Assembly: GCA_036939355.1 (NCBI GenBank)
Contig: JALLAP010000702.1
Coordinates: forward strand, 1-10,889
DNA from: Thalassiosira profunda
Taxonomy: Eukaryota; Bacillariophyta; Thalassiosirophyceae; Thalassiosirales; Thalassiosiraceae
Reading direction: 5' to 3'
Length of the DNA: 10,889 nt
The notes beneath the pieces are model-generated. The model was not told the origin of the DNA. It did not search any database and was given only the letters and a program-made list of their open reading frames with translations. Position numbers and translations under genes: made by a program. This document shows positions 1 to 7,106 of this stretch, in pieces; position 1 is the stretch's first letter; each line of letters opens with the position of its first letter.

Positions 1-78
1 GCCGAGATTGCCGAAGACAGGAAGGAGGGGTAGAGCTAATGTTGTTTAGGCTGGGGTCGTTGAGGAATATGGCAGCTT
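1..78. other. 3' flank of the EGF-repeat gene
   Basis: These bases lie downstream of the TAG at 79-81 on the minus strand. I see no canonical poly(A) signal in them. A 10-codon plus-strand frame from the window edge to TAG at 31-33 could be the end of a convergent gene, but it is too short to support. Confidence 0.5.
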
Positions 79-3000
79 CTACTTTCTTTTCTTAGCATTG
101 TAGGCGAAGGCGTGTGTGTTGTGACCGAGCAGTTGTCTGTTCGAGAGCCTCTCTTGCCTTCGCTCTTGTGTCTGCTTAATCCGAATCCGCGTTGCTCTTC
201 GCCAACCTCTGCCCAACAAATAAATCAACACCATCCCACCCAGAACCGAGAGCCAAAGGATTGCCCGTGTGTGTCGCTCCCAAGTGGATGGCTCCTTTAT
301 GCGCAGATGGCAGCTTCCAAACAAGTCATTCTCATTCACGACACCTTCCCACCCCGAGTAGCAGTTTCGTGTTCCAAAGACTTCGTTAGGAGCTAGTGCG
401 TTTCGTCGTCGGAACAGAGGGTCGTGCCACGGCGTCTGGCAATACTCCTTCCCTCCCAGCCTTTTGCAGAGCTTGTCGTCGTACGACCTCATGCAATTGC
501 ACGTGCAGATATTTGGGGCAGAGCACACACCCCGGGGTCCCTCGCTGTGCAGAGTATTGAAACCGACCAGGCCACATGGGTCCTCTTCAAAGATTCTGAG
601 CTTTCGCTCGTCGTTTGTCTTGAGCTGTTTTCTTACCAGCGGCGTCGCCTCAGCTGCACACACTGGTGTTCTGCAATCATAGCCGCTCCATCCCTCTGCG
701 CAAGAACACACGTCGGGAGAGACGCAAATGCCACCGTTGGCGCAGCGATAGCAGCCCTCGCCCCCGGGCGCGGCCGTTGCGTTGCAGTCCGGGTCAAAGT
801 AGCCCTGCGTGCACATGGGCATGGAACAATCAGAGCCAGCCCAGCCCGTGAGCCCTCGTTTCGCCTCCTCGTGCGCTTTCCACAACACAGACGCCTGCGT
901 TATGCATTGGCACTCGTCCTTCGCGATGCAGATGCCTCCGTTCTGACAGCCGACCACCTCTCCCGACACTTGCTCGTGGCGGCAAAGCGGCGTGCTGCAA
1001 TCAAACCCCCCGTATCCATCTTTGCACGAGCACGTGTCCGGCGCAACGCAACTCCCTTCGTTGTAGCACTCAAACACGCCCTCGCCTGGAATCGCCGGGC
1101 CCGTGGTCCAAACGCTGGGGTCGCCGTCGCTTCGTTGGTAGTTGTTGTAGTTCACCCGGATGTGCCGTCCAGCTTTGAGCCCAAAGTCGGCTCCAATCCC
1201 TTGCTCGCTGCCCAGACCCGCATCATCGATGTCATCTCCTTGCTCCCACTGCCAAACGTTGCAGAGAAACAAGTTCGACGTCGCCGTCACGACACTGCCA
1301 GCGTCACTCGCGGCAGTAGGCTCGATTGACGGGCCGCACTTGCGAACGTCCCCGTCGAACGTTCTCAAGGTCAGTGGGACCTCTGTCAGGCTCTCAAACT
1401 GCCACACCTCCAGAGCCCCTTCGGCGCAGGACGCATTGTGGTCCGAGACGAGGAGCCCCTCGCATCGAAAGCACGTGTAAGCCTCGTCAACCTCGTAGCA
1501 ACAGCCCGTCTCAAGGACGTCCCACCCACAACCGCTTTGGTAGAAGCTGCCGTCGTTCTGGACGAGCATGACGCCTTCTCCCAGCGAGACGATGTCATCC
1601 AGAGCAGCTGCGCTCGCGTTTACATTGAGCCTGAATCTCTCGGCTTGCACACAAATAGGCGTGCTGCAGTCGTAGCCCGTCCATCCCGTCAGCTGCGGGT
1701 CGCCGTTGGGTTTCTGATACAAGGGAACGCCGCCTCCCACGCGTCCGTCTCGCCACTCGTTCTCCCACTGGTCGCAAGCGCAGGTATCCGGGGCAACACA
1801 CTTGCCACCATTGTTGCACTCTTGCGCGCAGAGGGCAACGGAGCAATCCGGCCCCGACCAGCCTCGTTCGCACGTGCAGACGTTTGGATGCGTGCAGTTT
1901 CCGTTGTGAAGGCACGTCTGCTCACACACGGGCACGCTGCAATCGTGGCCGCTCCATCCCTCGGCACAAGAGCAGGTGTTGGGCGCCACGCAGGTCCCAT
2001 TGTTGTAGCAGCCACGGACGACGTGATCCACGCACACTTCGTTGGCCGATGCAAACCACCTTCCGTCGATGTGAGCACGTTGGTCGTCGTAGGTGATTTG
2101 CGGGCGGTACGACTCGTCCGTGTCCGGCACAAGTGGCACCAAGGAGTCCTCCTCACCCTGGCAACGCCGCTCAAACTGAACGACGCAGTGCCCCTTTTGC
2201 CAGCTTGCCCCGGTGACCCTCCAGACGCCATCCTTCATGTGTCCCACATTGGTGTAAACGTAAGATTGATTGGATGTGGAACTGCCGCTCTGCATGAACT
2301 CATCATCATACTTCACGAGCTTGGCCGTTTTGCGATGCGTTGGAGGAAAGCCCATTCCTTGCCAGTGAGTGTAGACCAGCCCGTCATCCTCCGCCTTTTC
2401 GTCCATGTATCTCGAGTAGTAGTTGGGGTGGTCCAGAATGAAGCCAGACCGGTAGTCTTCCCACTGGGTGACGCTGCGGATCGAGCACTCGTAACCGCCC
2501 TGCGTTTCGCTTTCGTTGCCAGCAAGATACTGCGATCCATCGACCACAACCTGGGTGCGCTCGACGGAAGAGCCGTTGATGAATCGTTCCACCTCGACAG
2601 ACACGTCGGGGTTGCTCGAAAAGTCACGAGAAGAGTCAAGGTTGTACGGCCGGCTTGGATCCAAAAAGGGCGCAAAGATGCCCAACCCTTCCTCGGACTG
2701 CGGCCCTCTGACAAAGGACTCGAGGTCTGGCTCGTAGTATCCTTGCTCGCACACGGGCACTCTGCAATCGAAGCCGATCCAGCCCTCTCCGCAGGAGCAC
2801 ACGTCGGGCGAGACGCAGCGTCCTCCGTTGGCACACATGTAGGCGCCTTGGGTGACATTGCGATAGGTAGCAAGGGCAATTTGACGATCGAGCAGATACT
2901 GGTAGGGTTGAGTCAGCTGGGGTCCAGGCTCATCGTAAGCATTCCAGGGGAGCCTCTCCTGGGACAGCCAATCGTAGGGGAGATGGGGCGTGTAGCGATG

Positions 3001-6000
3001 ATGAGAGGTCGACGAGTTGTCCCACGCTGAGATATATTGGAAATGCGTCACAGCGTCATCTGCCAGCTCCAGCATCATACACACGTCCGGTTTGCCCTTC
3101 CTTCCACTTCTGTGCCTCCATGTCGGCCCAAACAATGGCGTCTCGGCCGAAGAGCTCCTATCTCGCTGGGCGCAGTCAAAGCCGTTGGTCTCGTCGCACC
3201 AGACGGTGTAGTTGCAAGGTTGGTATTCGAGCCAGTGGCTTTCGGTCACTACATCGCTCATCCACTCAGGCAGCTCGTGAGAGGGCACGAAGAAGCCTTG
3301 GTGACACACAGGCATGTTGCAATCGAAACCGCTGTAACTTGGCGGGCATTGGCACGTGTTGGGTGCAACGCACCAGCCTCCATTGGAGCAGGTCTGCTCG
3401 CAGACTGGCGTCCGGCAATCGATCCCGGTAAAATCTGTTGGACAAGTGCAGGTGTTGGGCCCGGTGCAGTTGCCTCCATTTCCACACGTTTGCTCGCACA
3501 CCGGCGTCGTCTGATTGTGCAGTCGGCGTAATAGAAGTCAGTGGAAAGAAGCGAGAAACAAGCTTGCATGCAACGCGTCAAAAGCACTCACGCAATTCGA
3601 GTCGAACCATCCAGGGTCGCAAGAGCACACGTCTGGCGCCGAGCAGTGACCGTTCTGGCACTCTTGGACGCACGTCGCCTCGAGGCACCCTTCGCCGCGA
3701 TATCCCGGGATGCACTCGCAGGTGTCTGGATCCACGCACAATTCGCGTTGCCCACACGTTTCCTCACAAACCGGCTTTGTGCAATCCAGTCCTTCCCAGC
3801 CGGTCGGACACTGACACTGGTCGGGGCCCACGCAGCGCCCGCCATTCTCACACGTGAAGGAGCACGCTGCGCTCATGCCTCGAATGGCGTGGTTGTCTCT
3901 GTCCGCGATGAACAGGAACCGCGTGGCATCGTCCAACGACGCGTTCACGAATGCACCAAGTCCAGATGGGTGGTAGAATTTGCTGCTTTGCGGAGGAAAC
4001 GAATCGAGGTAGCCGCAGGATTGGCCACGAAGGCTGGCCGGAGCACCGGCAATGGTTTGAAGCCTCATTTCTTGTGAGCTTTCAGAGACGACAAAGTATT
4101 GCTTTGACTGAGAAGCAGTGCGGTCCAAGTAGGCTCTCACTCGGTCTTCTGATATAATTGTGACATCCACCAGACCACTGCCATCGTCGCTCAACACGCC
4201 TTCGTTCAATGCAGCAGCACAGACGGAAGATTCCTCAGAGTAGGCGTTTGCTGCTTGGATTCTAGGTGCTTCGTCGACGAGGATTGCATCGAACGATCCG
4301 CCAACCGAGCATCCATCGCACCGCACTGTTATCCTTGTTCCGTCATTTGGATCCTCTTTAATGCGCGTCTGGTTGTCGTCTACGACCAGATTGTAGTTGA
4401 AGGGATAGGACGATGTGGTCTCGTTCCACCGCCTCTTGTCTAGCCAACTGATGGGCGGAGACCCGACGCAGTTCTTCAGCGATCTGCCGATAAAGTCGTG
4501 CCCCAGATCGACGTCGAATTCCTGTCTGTATTGATAGTTGTGATTGATATTTCCTTCGACCGAGGTGGCCGCGAGGCCATACTCATCGATTGGAAAGTTG
4601 TAGGACGAGCACCCATTGGGCCTCGTGATTGCTGGAAGTGGGGCTGCGCAGGAAACTGGCGCGGCCACGGTCGAAGCGCTGCTGACCCGACGAATGCGAC
4701 ACGACGCCGAGTCTGCAATGTAACCAACGTCGTCTCCAGTGATCGTAATGGACGCTGGATTGTTCAGCGACGATTCGCTTCCATCTCCATCCCGACTGCC
4801 CTCCTTGCTACCGCCAACCAGCGTGGACACTGCGCCACCGTCCAAGCTTACGCGTTGGATGCAATGGCGATCGGTCACAAGGACGCCCACTTCATCCGAT
4901 TCGAGGGCCACGCTGGATGGGTAGTTGAACGTGCTGGTGTCCTCTGCACCAGCAATGGTCGTCGTCACGCCAAACTGATCGATCATGCGTATGCGATGAT
5001 TGTTGGTGTCGGCCACGAACACGTTTCCTTCGCTACTGGCAGTGATTCCGCGCGGCGCGTCAAAGCTAGACTCTTCCCTCGTGCCATCGGCGTATCCCGA
5101 CTCCGGATTGTTGTCGCAGCGGCCCGCAAAGCATTCTACCTTTACGTTGCTCCACACCTTCTCTCCGCTGTCAGGATCAAAGCCAATGTCGCCAGTGATT
5201 TTGCGGACGCGGTGGTTGCCAGTGTCTGCGACAAAAAGGGCGAGCCTCCCGTTGCCATTGCGGTAGAGGAACGAGTCGGGGTCGATGGGGTTGGGGTAGG
5301 GCCACCACGCCCAGTCTCTCCACACGGCGATGTCGGTTGGGGAAGAGAATTGAACGCCATCCACAGCCAGCCCGTCCGTGCTCCCAGGAGTCCCCGTTCC
5401 CACAAGCGTGGTGACTTTACCGCCAGGACTGATCATTCGAATGGCGTGGTTGCCTGTGTCGGCCACGTACGCATATCCATCGTGGTCCACGGCCACTCCC
5501 TCTGGGTGGCGAAATCTTGCGCCAGACCCGGTCCCATCCACAAACCCCTCCTCTCCCTCGAGCGATCCGGCCAAAGTGAACACAAAGCCCTGCGGATTGT
5601 AGGAAAAATTCTTTCCCTCGATTGGATTCGTTGGAACCTCATCGCCGTCCCCAAATCGAGGGTAGTTCCACGCCATTGTGGGAGATGGTTGTTCCCAGGG
5701 AGTTGAGTTGACCCCTTGCCGGCTGTCGATTCTGTGATTGGGCCACGTGCCATCGAGCTCCTCTTCTTCCATTGCAGTCACAAAGGCCGCCTTGCTATTT
5801 GCGCCCGACATTCCATCCCCGTAACCCCAACAGCGCAGCTCGCAGTTTGAGTAATCATTGCCAAAGCTCGACTGGCAGGGTTGAGCCCCCGAGAGGTACA
5901 TGCAGACGTGTGTGGCCGACTCGCCCCCGAAATCGTAGCGGTGCGATCCATTGACCGCCCACGGCACGTCAGAGACGGTTGGAATGTTGACGCTCAACTC

Positions 6001-6312
6001 CTCAGACGCCACACCCTGCAGCTGAAAGTGACACGTTTGGTCGTTGGAGGGTCCGCAGGCAAAGGCTTCGCAGACGTGGCACTTTGACTGGACGCCCCGC
6101 ACGTCGCACTCGTGTCTGACATCCTGTTTGTTGGTGGACACACGCCCCTTGGACTCTTCCCGCTGCCCCTGATACTTGGAGTAAGCGAACGGCCATTCTG
6201 GATTAACCACTCTTTCGCACCATGGCCGGGCTGTATGCGGCCGGGCTATTTGCATTGACCCCGCGAGGGCCACAAGAAGGCTTACGGCCAGCAGATGCAC
6301 GAATGTCTTCAT
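79..6312 (-). CDS. Large secreted, membrane-anchored NHL / LCCL-like / EGF-repeat protein (two exons)
   Basis: Spliced gene, join of complement 3592-6312 and 79-3510, about 2050 residues. The start chosen is the ATG at 6312, because it opens directly on a signal peptide (MKTFVHLLAVSLLVALAG). An in-frame ATG at 6372 would add 20 residues. Domains in order: Cys-rich N-terminal region (about 30-240), five NHL-type blades (244-545), LCCL-like domain (661-744), sixth blade (750-815), about 13 EGF-like modules from 817, three of them with large insertions, a degenerate Cys-rich module, one transmembrane helix (1990-2007), then a 43-residue basic tail ending KKRK. Many N-x-S/T sequons fit an extracellular, glycosylated chain. 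This predicts a type I membrane protein with a long adhesive or receptor-like ectodomain and no catalytic domain in the tail. Ligand and role are unknown; adhesion or signalling is inference. The exon join is strong because it restores the EGF spacing exactly. Confidence 0.9.
211..264 (-). other. Single transmembrane helix near the C-terminus of the EGF-repeat protein
   Basis: Eighteen mostly hydrophobic residues (AILWLSVLGGMVLIYLLG) are followed directly by a strongly basic stretch (R-G-W-R-R-A-T-R-I-R-I-K). This positive-inside stop-transfer signal places the EGF array outside or lumenal and the 43-residue tail in the cytosol. The tail has no kinase, phosphatase or other recognisable domain. 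Confidence 0.88.
310..3864 (-). repeat. Array of about 13 EGF-like modules plus a degenerate C-terminal Cys-rich module
   Basis: Each module follows C-x3-C-x-N-G-G-x-C-x-x-P-x-x-C-x-C-x5-G-x-x-C and the next begins after x-x-P-V/L/I/M. The 'G-x-C-V-A-P-D/N-T-C-x-C' core is repeated with few changes. Three modules are in exon 1 (3592-3864) and about ten in exon 2. The short six-cysteine pattern resembles tenascin/teneurin-type EGF, without the D-x-N/D-E/Q signature of calcium-binding EGF. The last region (about 310-660) keeps C-S-A-P-N-I-C-T-C-x-C but loses the regular spacing. Tandem EGF modules usually form extended stalks for cell-surface contacts. Confidence 0.9.
3511..3591 (-). other. Intron in the EGF-repeat gene (81 bp, phase 0)
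   Basis: On the minus strand the donor is GTGAGT, directly after the codon for the last cysteine of an EGF module (…DSNC). The acceptor reads AATCAG, directly before codons for T-T-P-V-C-E-Q. Removing it turns …DSNC plus TTPVCEQTC into the same linker seen between other modules of this protein (for example DCSTP-x-C). Read through, the frame gives 17 non-EGF residues and a stop. Confidence 0.92.
3868..5583 (-). repeat. NHL-type beta-propeller repeats, interrupted before the last blade
   Basis: Five consecutive blades lie at 4678-5583 and a sixth at 3868-4065. They share the alternation of a T-x-A-G-type strand, a P-x-G/S-x-A/T segment and a closing V/I-A-D-x-x-N-H-x-I/V-R motif: VADTGNHAIRMI, VADTGNHRVRKI, VADTNNHRIRMI and IADRDNHAIRGM. 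Blades 4 (VTDRHCIQRV) and 5 (IADSASCRIRRV) are more divergent. NHL repeats are known to fold as six-bladed propellers for protein or RNA binding. In a secreted protein, protein or glycan contact is more likely. About 200 residues separate blades 5 and 6, so the propeller would close only if the insert loops out. Confidence 0.82.
4081..4332 (-). other. LCCL-like domain inserted between NHL blades 5 and 6
   Basis: The stretch reads V-R-C-D-G-C followed about 30 residues later by SSVCAAALNEGVLSDDGSG and a V-x-V-T-I strand. This follows the LCCL core: a V-x-C-P-x-x-C start, then a S-S-x-C-x-A-A-x-x-x-G-V-I segment, then G-G-x-V-x-V. Differences are one residue less between the first two cysteines and asparagine where histidine is usual after the Ala-Ala pair. 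LCCL domains are extracellular modules known from animal secreted proteins and apicomplexan surface proteins. The call rests on motif memory, not a profile search. Confidence 0.6.
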
Positions 6313-6530
6313 TGTGACCACAAGGCGCTCCAAAATGCGCCAGTATTCTGTTGGGCCTGGAGCCGTAGCCATTTCAAAATCTTTTCAAAAATTCAAACGG
6401 TCGTTTGAAAATGAGTTCGAAATTTGAAATCTTCAAATCCTGGGTTCAAAAAATTGAGATAATTTGAAATTGCCCAAATCCTTTTCAACCTCAGTCCTCG
6501 TACAACCGCAAACAGGGTTCATACGCAGAA
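6313..6530. promoter_or_regulatory. Head-to-head intergenic region, probable bidirectional promoter
   Basis: The region separates two divergent start codons, ATG at 6312 on the minus strand and ATG at 6531 on the plus strand. If the minus-strand gene starts at its upstream ATG (6372), the gap is only 158 bp. Composition changes sharply: the middle (about 6373-6470) is AT-rich, and about 60 bp on each side are more mixed, as expected for two short 5' leaders around a shared core. No canonical TATAAA box was seen. TCAGTCC at 6491-6497 fits a generic initiator (YYANWYY), but such a short match is weak. That both genes are controlled from here is inferred from spacing. Confidence 0.7.
6373..6468. 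repeat. Cluster of eight TTCAAA/TTTGAA hexamers with two inverted repeats
   Basis: TTCAAA occurs at 6373, 6384, 6392, 6432 and 6445. Its reverse complement TTTGAA occurs at 6404, 6423 and 6463. Two pairs form perfect inverted repeats: TTCAAACG-gt-CGTTTGAA at 6392-6409 and ATTTGAA-atc-TTCAAAT at 6422-6438. The 10-mer AATTTGAAAT is repeated exactly at 6421-6430 and 6461-6470, 40 bp apart. The arrangement suggests binding sites for a dimeric regulator or a core-promoter element. Local AT richness contributes, so function is inference. Confidence 0.6.
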
Positions 6531-7072
6531 ATGACGGACGACTCTCCTCCCAACCCTGCCACGCTGGTGGCGAAGGCGAAGAAGTGCAAGGGCTACAAGA
6601 CCGTAGATGCGATCTGCAACCAAATCGAAGGAAATGCGGCCTGGTGCCGCTACCAAAACATGGACGAGGCCGTGATGATTGTGCTTCTTGATGCGACTGA
6701 AGCGATGAAGATCGTGCACCAGCGTTACGAAGGCGGCTCGATGGCTGAGATGGCGAGGATCAATTACAACGGCAAGGAGGACAATTGGGGTGAGTCACTT
6801 GTCACTCGCTTTCTGGCTCCATCTCTTGCGCCAAACCTCATTGCATCTTCATCTATCGTCAAAGCCGAGTCTACGTTGGAAACACTGAGCAGTGCCTGGA
6901 TGTACGCCTCAAAAATCATTCTGCGCTCGTCACTGCAGACGTCCGTCGTACTTTGTCCTCGTTGGACTTTGGTGATTTTGAGGGGATGGACGACTTGATT
7001 AATAGCAAGGAGTTCCGGGATCTCGTTGGCAGCAAGAAGTCCAAGTTCCAGGACCTTCTGACCTCCGTTTGA
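6531..7072 (+). CDS. Unrecognised small protein, 153 residues (two exons)
   Basis: Join of 6531-6789 and 6870-7072. The ATG at 6531 has an adenine at -3 (GCAGAAATGA). Exon 1 encodes a short polar start, a Lys-rich segment (KAKKCKGYKTVDAICNQ), a hydrophobic patch (DEAVMIVLLDATEAM) and a polar stretch. After splicing the chain runs through YVGNTEQCLDVRLKNHSALV and ends with a charged helix-like tail (FGDFEGMDDLINSKEF, then SKKSKFQDLLTSV). No signal peptide or transmembrane helix is visible, so it is probably soluble and cytosolic or nuclear. I recognise no family. It is head-to-head with the EGF-repeat gene and tail-to-tail with the DHX37 gene. Reading through without splicing gives 155 residues with an unprotein-like end, so splicing is preferred, though the acceptor (GAG rather than CAG) is not ideal. 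Confidence 0.68.
6790..6869 (+). other. Intron in the small gene (80 bp, phase 1)
   Basis: The donor GTGAGT at 6790 is a full consensus match. The interior is pyrimidine-rich (around 6806-6858). The AG at 6868-6869 is the only one before 6893 that keeps the charged C-terminal frame ending in TGA at 7070-7072. The length matches the other two introns in the window (81 and 88 bp). Tandem acceptors at 6889 and 6892 lead to another frame that stops after about 27 codons. Confidence 0.65.
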
Positions 7073-7106
7073 GCGATGTCCTATCGGGGCGTCATCTTCC
7101 TATAAC
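7073..7106. other. 34-bp gap between convergent stop codons
   Basis: TGA of the plus-strand small gene ends at 7072 and TAG of the minus-strand DHX37 gene occupies 7107-7109. No AATAAA-like signal was seen in either direction. Both transcripts must end inside or beyond the opposite gene's coding sequence unless their 3' UTRs are under 34 nt. Confidence 0.75.

Noticed and set aside
1..33. Plus-strand frame A-E-I-A-E-D-R-K-E-G then TAG at the left edge
   Set aside because: It could be the end of a convergent gene, in keeping with the compact layout, but 10 codons are too few to distinguish from chance.
1438..3030. 530-codon plus-strand open frame opposite the EGF-repeat gene
   Set aside because: It lies antisense to a clear EGF-coding region, is Ala/Val/Arg/His-rich with no domain, and is what the codon bias of the opposite strand produces. 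The same applies to 424-1329 and 3037-3531.
79..3501. A separate gene starting with GTG at 3501
   Set aside because: It has no eukaryotic start, begins in the middle of an EGF module linker, and joins perfectly to the upstream exon through an 81-bp consensus intron.
4498..5706. 402-codon plus-strand open frame opposite the NHL repeats
   Set aside because: It is antisense to well-defined NHL motifs, without domain or plausible composition; a shadow frame.
6888..6892. Tandem splice acceptors GAG/CAG in the small gene
   Set aside because: Using either shifts to a frame that stops after about 27 codons with poor composition. Possible as minor isoforms, but the acceptor at 6869 is preferred.
6531..6998. 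Unspliced 155-codon version of the small gene
   Set aside because: It reads through a consensus GTGAGT donor into a low-complexity, unprotein-like tail. The spliced form gives a coherent charged C-terminus and an intron of the local size.
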